Source: Pseudomonas simiae (GTDB taxonomy: Bacteria > Pseudomonadota > Gammaproteobacteria > Pseudomonadales > Pseudomonadaceae). Taken from it: a stretch of 64,000 bases of DNA. Below are positions 27,929 through 36,892 of the stretch, piece by piece. The stretch's first letter is position 1, and each line of letters starts with the position of its first letter. The stretch is from NCBI RefSeq assembly GCF_900111895.1, contig NZ_FOKB01000004.1, forward strand, positions 1 through 64,000, given 5' to 3'. The translations under genes and the position numbers were made by a program. The notes below the pieces were generated by a model. That model was not told the origin of the DNA. It searched no databases and saw only the letters and a program-made list of their open reading frames with translations.

Positions 27929-29841
27929 TAGTTCTGCCCCGCAGGTTTAGTGATCGAACCTTCTCTCTTTTTGTTAACCGCTTCCAAAAGAATATTTTCG
28001 ACTTCTGTATCTGTCTGGTCGAAAAATTCGCTTGGCCAGTTCACGATAGACCCAAATGGGGTAATATCGACTTCTTGGAACTGGGAGCCATCTTTGTCTT
28101 TATTGACGAACAAAATCGTAGATGCATCTTTAATCCCGTTGTCCCGACTCTGGACGATTCGCAGTCTTAACCTGTTGATCAAGTATTCACTGTGGGTCTC
28201 AACTATCAATTGCCGATTAATCGAAAGTGCTAGAAAGAAGTCTGTCAGTCTGGATTGAACCTTGGGATGCAGATGAAGTTCCGGCTGTTCGAAAATAAGT
28301 ATATCATCAGTTTCAGACAGAAGAGCCATCACAACAATTGGCAATATTTGGCTTACCCCGACACCAACATGAGTAAGGTCCTGCATTTTATCGTTTTCAT
28401 TAGTTTTGACTTGTAGCTCGTAGCCAAGCTTGCCCTTGTCAAATGTTTGGAAGTCTGTGATCACCCCCATATAAGACAGCCACTCCGTACAAGCTGTGCT
28501 TAGTGTGCCCTCTCTAGTGCCAAACTCTAATTTACCGCCTTCTCTCTCCACCACCACCGGGTAGGATAGTTTAAGAGAACTATTCAGGTGCAGCACTGCC
28601 GCGGTGTTTTCGCCCTTGAGCCCAACTGTCTTAGGCTCCGATAGATCGAATGCTTGGTACATAGCCTGGGGTTCATATCGTAGTGGCCCCAAATACTTTA
28701 AATTTCTCGGGAAAAAGTATGACAAAAATATTTCCAGCTGATTCAGTGCATTTAAGCCATAGATGGCCTTTGCACGGACTCTCTTCATATTGATGTACCA
28801 TGTCCCTTGGATTTCGTCACGATTCCGAATTAACACATCAGATAAAGCCTTTTTTTCTTTATCGTTGAACTCCGTAACGCTCCTTCTCCAATCCGCTATC
28901 GTGATATTTTCAGCGTCGAATAATTTATCAAACCTATCATGACTAAGCGCTATCGATTGACGCGCCAAGATATTACGAACATGTTTGGAGTCTAGCAGTT
29001 CTTTTTCCTTCTTTAGGAGTTCAAATATTTCGTCAGGCAGAACAAAATTTCGTACAAGCTCCTCATTTTCAGCCTCGATCAATGAGCGAAGCTTGTAAAG
29101 CATAGGCTTAGGTATCTCAAGGCTGCTAAGTTTGTCAACGACGTCATCATCAACCGTCTTTAAATAATTTGGCGTCCCGATCAGGAAAGGCACTAAGTTT
29201 TGACTTAACTTTTTTGTAAGATCATATATCAGATGTAAGTTGTGCGGAACTAAGTCTTGCTTAGATACGCCTTCAATTTTGTAATCTGGATACTCCTTGG
29301 AGATCAGATTTTTGCTTGCCGATTCTAAAAGGTTAACGAAGTATAGATCGCTGTTAGATTTTCCAGATTCAGCTGAAGAAAATTCTATTTGTTCGACTAC
29401 GGATTCGGCATCGATTCGTTCAATTTTTATTTTCCCGCTTGTGATCTCTGGGTGAAATTCACTATCAAACTTTCGATTGCTTTCGTTTTGGGCGCTGAAA
29501 GTTAAGGCGATGCTAAGTCTTTTTATTCCGGCAAATGTGATTTCATGTTGCATTTCCATGTTGATTTCAATGTCGATACTACGATCTTTATTTTTTTCAT
29601 CATCGGCCGACATGTGATTGAATATATCGTGAAAGGATCCAAGACGCACTAGTCGTCCGTTCAGGGAGACAGAGCGCCGTATATATCGTGAAGCGAATGT
29701 TTGGCTAAGCATCAGAAGCGCTTGGATAATGGAGCTTTTTCCGGAACTATTCGATCCGCAAATTAATGATAGGTTTTGAAATTGTAGAGTTGTTTCTTTC
29801 TGAATCGATTTGAAGTTTCTTAAGGAGAGTGAGCTTATCAT
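27928..29841 (-). CDS. AAA/ABC-type ATPase with DUF3696 C-terminus, 637 aa
   Basis: The N-terminus MISSLSLRNFKSIQ and Walker A GSNSSGKSS (29-37) are typical of RecF/OLD-like ATPases. The distal ATPase half has a signature-like HVGVGVSQILPIVV, Walker B DILIFEQPELHLHP (about 512-526) and the switch VETHSEYLINRLRLR. The end (ITPFGSIVNWPSEFFDQTDTEVENILLEA) matches DUF3696. The middle 300 residues are helical with charged coiled-coil character. A GGGA ribosome-binding site precedes the ATG. It is likely the NTP-dependent sensor of a two-gene system with the downstream 332-aa protein. No TOPRIM domain is visible, so it is not an OLD nuclease. Confidence 0.88.
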   Translation of the reverse strand: MISSLSLRNFKSIQKETTLQFQNLSLICGSNSSGKSSIIQALLMLSQTFASRYIRRSVSLNGRLVRLGSFHDIFNHMSADDEKNKDRSIDIEINMEMQHEITFAGIKRLSIALTFSAQNESNRKFDSEFHPEITSGKIKIERIDAESVVEQIEFSSAESGKSNSDLYFVNLLESASKNLISKEYPDYKIEGVSKQDLVPHNLHLIYDLTKKLSQNLVPFLIGTPNYLKTVDDDVVDKLSSLEIPKPMLYKLRSLIEAENEELVRNFVLPDEIFELLKKEKELLDSKHVRNILARQSIALSHDRFDKLFDAENITIADWRRSVTEFNDKEKKALSDVLIRNRDEIQGTWYINMKRVRAKAIYGLNALNQLEIFLSYFFPRNLKYLGPLRYEPQAMYQAFDLSEPKTVGLKGENTAAVLHLNSSLKLSYPVVVEREGGKLEFGTREGTLSTACTEWLSYMGVITDFQTFDKGKLGYELQVKTNENDKMQDLTHVGVGVSQILPIVVMALLSETDDILIFEQPELHLHPKVQSRLTDFFLALSINRQLIVETHSEYLINRLRLRIVQSRDNGIKDASTILFVNKDKDGSQFQEVDITPFGSIVNWPSEFFDQTDTEVENILLEAVNKKREGSITKPAGQN

Positions 29842-30235
29842 TGGACGTCCCTGAGATTACAACTGAAGCCAGACTGGAATCGTCCGAGTATGGCATAATG
29901 CCGCCCTTGATCAACCTCCCTGAGATAGCCATTAATGGCAACGATTAAGCATCAACGATTCTGATAGTGAGGATGTCCAATTTCTGGGGCTTACACATCG
30001 TCCGCTTAGGGTCGATTGCTTTCAGTCAGGCGCAAAATCAACAGTTTTATCGGTGATGGATTGGAACGCCTGCGTTTACAGACCATAAAACACGAGGCTA
30101 CAGAACCATCACAAGCCATCCGTACCACTTCCCTCGGCACCCTAGAGCTATTGGCTCCCCTCACCACTTCAAGCTATGCTCGTTGTCGTCAGCGGTACGG
30201 TTATGGGCTGTACAGTGATGCCGCAGTCGAACAGC
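29842..30235. other. ~390-bp intergenic region, divergent promoters
   Basis: It separates the minus-strand ATPase operon from the attC-like site and the 195-aa gene. No coding sequence is supported; a long plus-strand frame here reads as low-complexity sequence and overlaps the next gene. Confidence 0.5.
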
Positions 30236-30296
30236 GGCCTAACAAACGGTTCGAGTCGTTCGTTTTGCTCGCCGGCCCTTTAGCCAAACGTCAGGA
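30236..30296 (+). repeat. attC-like site, upstream of 195-aa gene (degenerate)
   Basis: It starts GGCCTAACAAACGGTTCGAG, closely resembling the R''-L'' side of integron attC sites, and ends near ACGTCAGGAC in place of the usual GTTRRRY. The two sides are only partly complementary. On its own this is weak, but with the better site after the gene it frames a cassette-sized unit. Confidence 0.4.
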
Positions 30297-30302
30297 CACA
30301 CC

Positions 30303-30890
30303 ATGGATCCGATCGCTTCATTTCTTTGGGATATTTTCAAAAACGTTCTCGGCAACCGCGCTGATGAATTCTTTTTCGGAAAGAATGAGCCCGAGCCAGA
30401 ACCGCCTGAGGTCGAAGAAGTACCAGCTCCCGAAAAGCTGGACGAGAAGGTCACCGCCAAAGCTCGCAGATTCAAAACATTTGATGCGGTATACGACCTA
30501 GAAAAGATTCTGTCTTACGTCGATGCCCCGATTGTTCACCTGCTCATTGAGGATAGCCCAAGCTCTGCCTACAACCTCCCTGGCTATGTCCTGGAATCTG
30601 GAAGCACGGGAGAGTGGTTTGTATTTTCCCGTGGTCGTTTGGCGCTTCAAGGCTCCGGTGGCGGACATAACAATACTGAAGGCGTCTTTTCCCTCCTCTC
30701 CGCAAAGAAGACAACGATTGGAGCATGGGTGGTCGAAAAGAAACTTCTTGATCTCTTCGAGAATGGCCAAGCGTTATGGCCAGAGGTCAAGCAACAAGCA
30801 GTGCCCCTGCTGGCATTTCTTTCTGAGGAATACTCTTGGTCGGAAATTCAAAAGCAATTTCGAGCCTTGAGTACTAATAATGCTTCCTAA
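30303..30890 (+). CDS. Uncharacterised protein in a possible gene cassette, 195 aa
   Basis: The ATG at 30303 is six bases after an AGGAC. After an amphipathic start (MDPIASFLWDIFKNVLG) comes a Pro/Glu-rich linker (NEPEPEPPEVEEVPAPEK). A soluble alpha/beta domain follows (about 55-190) with VYDLEKILSYVDAPIVHLLIE, GEWFVFSRGRLALQG and LSAKKTTIGAWVVEKKLLDLF. No membrane span or known motif is seen. The gene almost fills the space between two attC-like hairpins, and its stop TAA is part of the second one, as in integron cassettes. Cassette-borne genes often have no known family, which fits. Confidence 0.7.
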   Translation: MDPIASFLWDIFKNVLGNRADEFFFGKNEPEPEPPEVEEVPAPEKLDEKVTAKARRFKTFDAVYDLEKILSYVDAPIVHLLIEDSPSSAYNLPGYVLESGSTGEWFVFSRGRLALQGSGGGHNNTEGVFSLLSAKKTTIGAWVVEKKLLDLFENGQALWPEVKQQAVPLLAFLSEEYSWSEIQKQFRALSTNNAS

Positions 30891-30953
30891 CTCTACGCTC
30901 AACCAAAGTCTGCGCGATAAGGCCACGCAGCTCTGGTTGGCTCCACGTTAGCG
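30885..30953 (+). repeat. attC-like recombination site (69 bp)
   Basis: CCTAAC (30886-30891) and GTTAG (30947-30951) are complementary ends. Inside, AACCAAAG (30901-30908) pairs with CTCTGGTT (30931-30938) with one mismatch, and CTGCGCG (30910-30916) pairs with CACGCAG (30924-30930) allowing a G-U pair, closing a seven-base loop. Length, imperfect symmetry and the R''/R' core ends fit attC. The last bases deviate from GTTRRRY. Confidence 0.55.
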
Positions 30954-31005
30954 TCCGCTTAGGTGCGAAAGTGACCTGATGCGAGTGGCTCCTTGTGGCA
31001 GAGGC

Positions 31006-31153
31006 TGTGTAAAAACGTTTTCGAGTGCGACAGGTACTCATCACCGGACTGGAAATCGCGCATTTTTGCGAAATCTACTTCAGCTGACTGCCGATAAATT
31101 CCAGATTTAACGTAGACGCACGCACTTTAATTTTGGCGAAGCGTTTTTACACA
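31006..31153. mobile_element. MITE-like element, 148 bp
   Basis: TGTGTAAAAACG (31006-31017) and CGTTTTTACACA (31142-31153) are perfect 12-bp terminal inverted repeats around 124 bp without coding capacity. The repeat resembles termini of IS families common in Pseudomonas, so this may be a non-autonomous derivative. I see no clear target duplication. Confidence 0.6.
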
Positions 31154-31740
31154 CTAAGGGCCAGAAGCGGCCATCGGGCGTCTACGAAACTAGCGACGAT
31201 TCAGTCCGGGAATTGTTGACCACTACACACCCAATCCGTCGCAGAGCCACAGCTATCGCATTTCATGTCGCAGAAAATTAAACACCTGCGACTGACTAAA
31301 GCGACACCGCAACGTTTTACCCAGCAGTGCGAGAGAATCGTCGCATAACTTTGGAGTTGAGCGACAATAGTGGACGTTCATACTTTCAGATGCCCAGACG
31401 TTGCATAGAGCGTCGGGTTGCGCCTAACGGCGTTACCCCTCCTAGAGGTGTAAGGACCTTTTTTACAGGTCATCAGTACCCGATAGAACGGAATAGCGCT
31501 GATCACTAATAGTGAAGCTTTCACTAGACTTATCGACAGAGATCGCTAACCGACTTATCGCGGCGGGTTGGATGTGTGTCTTTTAATACTGATTTAAAGA
31601 AAAGGTCGGCACCGGGTCAGTTAACATTCGGCCTGGCAGCATCAAATCAATCGGTAAGCGTCGGCCGGAAGCACGAGTGATTACCTGTGTCCTATGCGCC
31701 GAGCAAGTGTAAGCAATGGTGTGCTAAATTTCTTACCAAA
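31154..31740. other. ~590-bp gap, no gene supported
   Basis: It contains several scattered GTCGC/GCGAC motifs between 31267 and 31370 (for example TGTCGCAGAAAATTA and AAAGCGACA), which look like short inverted binding sites. No coding sequence has a credible start or product. These could be worn transposon-end repeats, but no partner end was found. Confidence 0.4.
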
Positions 31741-31741
31741 G

Positions 31742-31779
31742 AAAAAGGCCCCACCTATAATCAGGTGGAGCCTTTTTTT
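31742..31779 (-). terminator. Bidirectional intrinsic terminator
   Basis: AAGGCCCCACCT (31745-31756) and AGGTGGAGCCTT (31763-31774) form a 12-bp stem with one mismatch and a six-base loop, flanked by an A-run on the left and a T-run on the right. It directly follows the 61-aa minus-strand gene (stop at 31788). Confidence 0.9.
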
Positions 31780-31787
31780 ACTTCAGA

Positions 31788-31973
31788 TTAACGGTTGCTA
31801 TCTGGAGTTCTGTGGGTAGGAACCCATGTAGAGTCCGGACGGCTAGTTGGTGGTAGGCGCGTATTGTCAGGAACAGTGGTGAAGTTGGGACGCTTGCCGC
31901 CGCGTGGCCCTTGTTCCTGAAAAATGCCGCCGTTATTACCGGTATTGGAACCGGGAGTTTTGCCATTTGCCAT
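31788..31973 (-). CDS. YjzC-like small protein, 61 aa
   Basis: The ATG at 31973 is preceded by AAGGAG at optimal distance, and a strong terminator follows 9 bp after the stop, so this short gene is well supported. The sequence (MANGKTPGSNTGNNGGIFQE, then GPRGGKRPNFTTVPDNTRLPPT and STWVPTHRTPDS) is Gly/Pro/Thr-rich and probably largely disordered. The core G-x-x-A/T-P-x-(N)NG-x-(F/Y)-x-E-x-G-x-x-G followed by a lysine/arginine and P...W is reminiscent of the YjzC family of tiny proteins. Its function is unknown. Confidence 0.78.
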   Translation of the reverse strand: MANGKTPGSNTGNNGGIFQEQGPRGGKRPNFTTVPDNTRLPPTSRPDSTWVPTHRTPDSNR

Positions 31974-32084
31974 GAGGATTCTCCTTAGGCGATAAATGCG
32001 CATTAACCCCGAAGCTGCGGCCGCAACTGGTTGTATGCTGTACAAACAGTGTGCGTACGCATAGAATCTCGCTCCTCAGGTTCT

Positions 32085-32166
32085 GCGCTTGGGTAGCCGT
32101 AAGGGGGGCCGTCTCGACAACATTCCCCCTTACGGCCGATTGAGTCCCGCTTTCGCGGGACTTTTC
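32085..32166 (+). ncRNA. Possible small RNA with two hairpins
   Basis: GCCGTAAGGGGG (32096-32107) and CCCCCTTACGGC (32125-32136) form a perfect 12-bp stem. Eight bases later a textbook intrinsic terminator follows. There is no open reading frame upstream on this strand for several hundred bases, so the terminator may end a short RNA starting somewhere near 32050. No known sRNA family is recognised and no promoter is clear. Confidence 0.4.
32144..32166 (+). terminator. Intrinsic terminator
   Basis: GTCCCGC (32144-32150) pairs with GCGGGAC (32155-32161) around a four-base loop and is followed by TTTT (32162-32165). Confidence 0.8.
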
Positions 32167-32611
32167 ATTTAGGCCAAAAGCCAATCTCTTACAAGCGTCA
32201 GTCATTAATTTGACTAATCGCCTCGTTCTGTCTGCTTGCTGCCTGCTTGTTGACACTCTAATGATGGCCAGAGAAGACATCAAGCGTTTTTTCAGCTTTT
32301 TTGCTTGTGCATATCTTTTTATTTTGTGCATAAGCCTGTGGATAAAAAACGTGTTTAAGCCGGCCCCCCTCAATTTATTCAGCCTTGAGGGGGGGCTCAT
32401 AGAAGAATATATACATTTGTATGTTTTTTGATCAGCTGGTTTTTGCTTAAGTGTGGCCAATTTCCTACAAATCCCTTCGTGCAAAGGTTCACATGTCTTG
32501 TATTTGTAGGAAAAGGCTTACACGCGATAGTTTTTTTCGATTTTTTCTTGAGTTTTTACTAGCCATAGAAACGTAAATTTCACTTTAAAAACCTCAACGC
32601 CATGGGTAGGG
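32167..32611. other. ~440-bp gap, no gene supported
   Basis: An AT-rich stretch downstream of the large minus-strand gene. I see no credible coding sequence. T-rich runs occur at 32529-32550, but no strong hairpin precedes them. Confidence 0.5.
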
Positions 32612-35600
32612 TCAGTGCCGAAGGCGTCGTCGAATACCTGCCTCGGTATCCTGCCGCTCTGCCTCATATTCGTAGGTCTCCACCATTGATATAAGAAGAG
32701 ACGAGGAGACGAACGGATGGGTAAAGTGGAGGGCTTCCGCCCATCTGCGATACTTGGCTGCGAGCTCTCTCTCCTGACCTCCTCCTTCGCCCCGCCAGTG
32801 CGCCCCACGGGCGTTGTACAGTCCCGTATGAGCGCCCCGCGATATTTCCTCGGATTCCAAGTCCTCCATAACATTGCGAACAGCCTCGTTGGGCCACACT
32901 CCATCCTTTCCTTCAGAGGCACGGGCCAAAAGCTTGCCAAGGCAAACATCGGCTATTTCTGCGCGGTCGAGTTCGGAACAACGTCTGCGGACCATCGATA
33001 TCCACTCGGTCAGCTTCTCGCGGGCCAACTCTTCAGTGGCTTCATCCTGTCCAGGTATGCGCTCCAAAGCTTCCAGCAAGTTGTAGCCCCTGAGAGCTAA
33101 GCCCTCCCGTCCATCTTCCGCACTGAACTCCGGAGGATCTTCGCCGGGAGTCTTGCGCTTGTACGTCCAAGCGATCGCCTGCACGAACATTTCGGGATGA
33201 TCTTCGATATAGCGTTCCAGGTTCGGAATCTGATGTCCGTCACCACCTCGAAGTGATCGGGCGAGTACATCAATAAAAATGAACTCCAGCCCTGCCTTTT
33301 CCTCGAGCAGCACGTCGGGATTTCGGTTTAATAGCTTGAAGGCTTGCTGGACTGCATAGCGTTGAAGCTGATACTCGCCTTCCTTGTCATTGCCGTCTTT
33401 GGGTATGTCGGAAAGCAGCCGAACCAGAAGTTCAGGACGTACCTCATCAAGCTTGAAGTGAACGGAGGAGAAGGCGGCACGCGGTCTTTTCGCGCCAAGC
33501 AGATGCCCGATGCTTTCGTTATTTTGATCCGGCGCATCGAATATGAATTCCGGTGTGACATCACGCCAGTAGCTACGACGCGCTTCAGCTGAAAGTTGAT
33601 CCACGAGTGCCCACGTCGTTCTACGATAGGGTGAGAAAAGGAGCATGCGAAGAGCATCCTGCTCAGACATTTTATCGCGCAAGCTTGCGAAGAGAGCCTT
33701 GTGCTGATCTTGATCAAGTGCACCCAAAACACCAGTTGCGATGCTGTTGTGGCCGGAGTCATTCTCCTTGCTAAGGCACTGGAGAATCAGCTCTTCAAGC
33801 TGCTCTGCGTTTAAGATTCCACGCGCCAGATACCAGCCGATTTGCCGGTGAGAATTGCCTTTCATGGCAAGGTTGAAAATTCCACGTAGCCCACTGTTGG
33901 CTGCGATCTCAGTCAAAGCTTCGAATCGGAGCTTTTCGATCCGGCGTTCGCGCGCCTGAAAATTCAGCTCTTCACCAGAGAGTTCATCTGCCGATTCCTC
34001 GACCCAGCCCTGCCGGAACAGCCATTCGTGCTTATTGATGATGTCGGTCGGCTCCATCGAAGCGTAAACAGCCTTCGCAATTTTCGAAAGGGTGGCTTGT
34101 CCACCTTCGTCCGCCTTCTTTCGGCCGCGTCTTGACAGTACTGTCACACGGATTCTGTCGCGCACACGGGCGATGTCGGCGTCAATGGCTCCGGCCTGCT
34201 GCCATTCGTCGATGATTTTCCAGACGTTTTCTTGATCCTCGACAGATAGCGCGTGGAGCCGCGTGATGAGGTCGCAAATCATGTCGGCTGTGTAGGACGG
34301 CATGGTCAAAGCCATCTTGACCATTTCGCGGACAAAGTCATTGGCGGGCCCCCAAGTGCTGAAGGGGTCGCCAAACCCATATCCATCGGGCCTCCATTTA
34401 GGCTTTTGGGTGTAGTCTCCGACGCGACTCCCGAAATCGCCGAACTGCTGGAGGCAGATCTCCCAGCCTATTGTGGGGTGCTTCTCCAGTAGCATTCGCA
34501 TAGCGTTCAGTCGCGAGTCGTGGTCAGCAGCCGTCTGCGGCATCCACGCTCTGAAGATCGACCCCAGTGAGCCAATTGGCTTATTAGACCAGTTGTCGCC
34601 AATTTTGACTTCGGCGAGCCGTCCCAGAATTTTGACGACCCGAGGAAAAGTTGCGGGGTTCCAAGCCAGCCCTTCAAGCGCCCACAGAAGACCTGTTCGT
34701 TTAGGTGAGCCAAAGAGGCCTGCCGCGACAGGACGCAGCAGTCCGAGCGTGCAAGGCCTCTCTGATCTGAGGTCGCGCTCAATAATGCTCAAGAACTCGT
34801 TGGGGGCAGCTTCCGCATATAGAGGAAGATCGCGATCGTTCGCTTCCAGCTTCCGGGTCTCAAGCGGCTCAAGGAGTTCCCTCACTAACCGGGCAGCAGC
34901 GAGTTCACCATCAAAGCCAAGGCGTTTCCCGAAAAGATGCTTTCCATGAACAGCGAGCAAAACTAACGTCTCAGAAATGCCTTCGCGAAGCGCTGAAGAG
35001 AACTCGCGCTTCTTTCCGTGGATGGCCGCCGCCCAACGCTCGTTCTCCGGAAGATCGAGAGCGGGGTCGCCCTCACCCAGAATAATCTTTGCGATGTCGA
35101 AAAAATGGTTGAGGTCACCTAGGGTGACAGCCCCAGCAATCGCAAATAACGAGTCGATCTTGGAAATCACTCCACGATAGTTTCCGAGGGACCACACGGG
35201 GGAATCGTTGAACTGCAGCAGCTCCTGCACGCGTCTCTCTAGTGCATCAAAGGAGAGGTCACCCGCAAGCAGCGAAAGAGCTGTTTGGTCTGCATCGTTA
35301 CGCGTATCCCATGTTCCTAAAAGTGCGAGCGGAACAAGGTTAGAGGCGGCTTGATGATTGGCAGCCCACGCAGGCGTTTTGATCGCTGGGATTGTCGAAA
35401 GTATACGCCGCAGCACAGTGAGTGAGCGCCCTGAGGCATTAGCAAGCCTTGTTATCTCGTCGCGCCCTTTATCCATTGCTTCAAGTGCTTTGTCGAAAGT
35501 CTCATAACCGAGTGGCTCTAAGATGATGTCCGGATTGGCATTCGCGGCGTTGCGCGGATAGACCACGATTGTACGCAACGACCCGCTATAGGAGCCGAAC

Positions 35601-36709
35601 TCCCGCTCGACGTCTCGCGTGTGCGCAACCGCAATGAAATTGGTTGTGCTCTGGGCAAGTTTTGGTAGCACGCCGCATTCGTCGAACACGAGCACGCGGT
35701 CTTTATGATGGTCAAACTCCGGTTCGCTGAATATCTGGCTTAAGAACGCAACGGCTTCCTCAACTGAGTCGGCCGTGATAACAAGCGGCTCTGAGTCGCG
35801 CTTCAACAAGAACGATTTTATACGGCTGCGCCACACGTCGTTCGCGGTGCTGAAGAGCGACGGATGAAGGGGTGTTTCTGCAACATTTGCCCAATCAGTC
35901 CAGCATTTTTCGAGAGTTCGAACGCCTCTCGATGGCCGTTCAGTTTGATTAGCAAACCATGTCTGCGCGGCAATGGATGTCTCCATCCATTGCTCTAAAT
36001 CACTAACATCGTAGGCTCGAACATCCTTCCAGAGTCCCTTTGCTTGCATGGCTGTAAGCCATGCAGCCTTTCCAGGCCATCGTCGAGGGGTAACAAACAC
36101 AAACGTGATGTTTTGACGATCAGCCTTACTGATAGCTTTCACGCTTTTCGCAAAATCGCCGTCAGCTTTTGCTTTGATGTCAGCATTGACCCCGAACTCC
36201 CAGCCCGATGCTCCGGCAGGAATCCATGGCGTCCCCAGGGGGCCTTCAATAAAGCCGTCCCAGCCAGGGCGCTCTGCGTCGTCGTTTCCGGGAAAGTCAA
36301 CTTTCTCCAGATTCTCTCCTGTCGAATTGACGAGCGTGCGAAGCAGAACCGATAACCGGGTGCGGGCTAAAATTGTCTTAGAAAACCAGTCGGTTATGTC
36401 ATTGCCTGAAATTCCAAGAAACGGCATTACGTAGGCGCGCACGCTTGCTGCGGCAACTTCGGTCTTGGCGGCGTGCGAGTCGAAGGAGTTCTGGAGGTTG
36501 AGAATATCTATAGCCGGTACGCCAAACGCCCGCTCCAGCCGCGCGGCCATATCAGGCGTCGCTGATACTTTTGCATTGAGGAAATTTGAAACCCCAGGAC
36601 GGCTTATACCGATAAGCTTAGCCGCGTCGGTCACCGTGAGATTCCGAGGGTTGAGGATGTTTTCTCGGACCCAATTTCCCGGGTGCAAGGAGGTATTTTC
36701 CTTTTTCAT
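32612..36709 (-). CDS. HigA-like HTH fused to very large uncharacterised protein, 1365 aa
   Basis: Residues 9-70 (HPGNWVRENIL...LTVTDAAKLIGISRPGVSNFLNAK...MAARLERAFG) are a HigA-type antitoxin helix-turn-helix. Residues 149-181 contain GWDGFIEGPLGTPWIPAG, ASGWEFG and DIKAKAD, a D-x-W-D-G...W-E-x-G...K arrangement that resembles restriction-endonuclease-like modules of large defence proteins. A region around 300-380 (LVITADSVEEAVAFLSQIF...VLVFDECG) is laid out like an NTPase but lacks a P-loop. The remaining ~950 residues are helical repeats. An operator-like palindrome lies 26 bp upstream. I infer an autoregulated single-gene defence or addiction system; function is unproven. Confidence 0.8.
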   Translation of the reverse strand: MKKENTSLHPGNWVRENILNPRNLTVTDAAKLIGISRPGVSNFLNAKVSATPDMAARLERAFGVPAIDILNLQNSFDSHAAKTEVAAASVRAYVMPFLGISGNDITDWFSKTILARTRLSVLLRTLVNSTGENLEKVDFPGNDDAERPGWDGFIEGPLGTPWIPAGASGWEFGVNADIKAKADGDFAKSVKAISKADRQNITFVFVTPRRWPGKAAWLTAMQAKGLWKDVRAYDVSDLEQWMETSIAAQTWFANQTERPSRGVRTLEKCWTDWANVAETPLHPSLFSTANDVWRSRIKSFLLKRDSEPLVITADSVEEAVAFLSQIFSEPEFDHHKDRVLVFDECGVLPKLAQSTTNFIAVAHTRDVEREFGSYSGSLRTIVVYPRNAANANPDIILEPLGYETFDKALEAMDKGRDEITRLANASGRSLTVLRRILSTIPAIKTPAWAANHQAASNLVPLALLGTWDTRNDADQTALSLLAGDLSFDALERRVQELLQFNDSPVWSLGNYRGVISKIDSLFAIAGAVTLGDLNHFFDIAKIILGEGDPALDLPENERWAAAIHGKKREFSSALREGISETLVLLAVHGKHLFGKRLGFDGELAAARLVRELLEPLETRKLEANDRDLPLYAEAAPNEFLSIIERDLRSERPCTLGLLRPVAAGLFGSPKRTGLLWALEGLAWNPATFPRVVKILGRLAEVKIGDNWSNKPIGSLGSIFRAWMPQTAADHDSRLNAMRMLLEKHPTIGWEICLQQFGDFGSRVGDYTQKPKWRPDGYGFGDPFSTWGPANDFVREMVKMALTMPSYTADMICDLITRLHALSVEDQENVWKIIDEWQQAGAIDADIARVRDRIRVTVLSRRGRKKADEGGQATLSKIAKAVYASMEPTDIINKHEWLFRQGWVEESADELSGEELNFQARERRIEKLRFEALTEIAANSGLRGIFNLAMKGNSHRQIGWYLARGILNAEQLEELILQCLSKENDSGHNSIATGVLGALDQDQHKALFASLRDKMSEQDALRMLLFSPYRRTTWALVDQLSAEARRSYWRDVTPEFIFDAPDQNNESIGHLLGAKRPRAAFSSVHFKLDEVRPELLVRLLSDIPKDGNDKEGEYQLQRYAVQQAFKLLNRNPDVLLEEKAGLEFIFIDVLARSLRGGDGHQIPNLERYIEDHPEMFVQAIAWTYKRKTPGEDPPEFSAEDGREGLALRGYNLLEALERIPGQDEATEELAREKLTEWISMVRRRCSELDRAEIADVCLGKLLARASEGKDGVWPNEAVRNVMEDLESEEISRGAHTGLYNARGAHWRGEGGGQERELAAKYRRWAEALHFTHPFVSSSLLISMVETYEYEAERQDTEAGIRRRLRH

Positions 36710-36734
36710 TTTTTGGGCCCGTTTTATGTAATGC

Positions 36735-36751
36735 GTAAGGCTACACCTTAC
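36735..36751. promoter_or_regulatory. Operator-like palindrome upstream of the HigA-fusion gene
   Basis: GTAAGG and CCTTAC (36735-36740, 36746-36751) are perfect inverted repeats with a 5-bp spacer, extending imperfectly outward (GCGTAAGG...CCTTACAC). The centre is about 34 bp before the start codon at 36709, where repressor binding would block transcription. HigA-type HTH proteins bind such sites. Confidence 0.6.
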
Positions 36752-36892
36752 ACACCCAGGGTGACCGGCGCAATTCTAGAAATATAGATCGCATACACCC
36801 TTCAGTTTGATGGTGCAGCGATGCTTGTCGCGCCACGTAACAACTCCGCGTAGACGCGGCGAGACAAGGTAGGTTTAGACCCCGAAAGCTCC

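Noticed and set aside
31260..31370. GTCGC/GCGAC repeats as a Tn5053-like transposon end.
   Set aside because: Spacing is irregular, no tni genes face it and no matching partner end was found.
32029..32053. LexA box (CTGTACAAACAG).
   Set aside because: The spacing between CTG and CAG is six bases, not the ten required for a LexA site.
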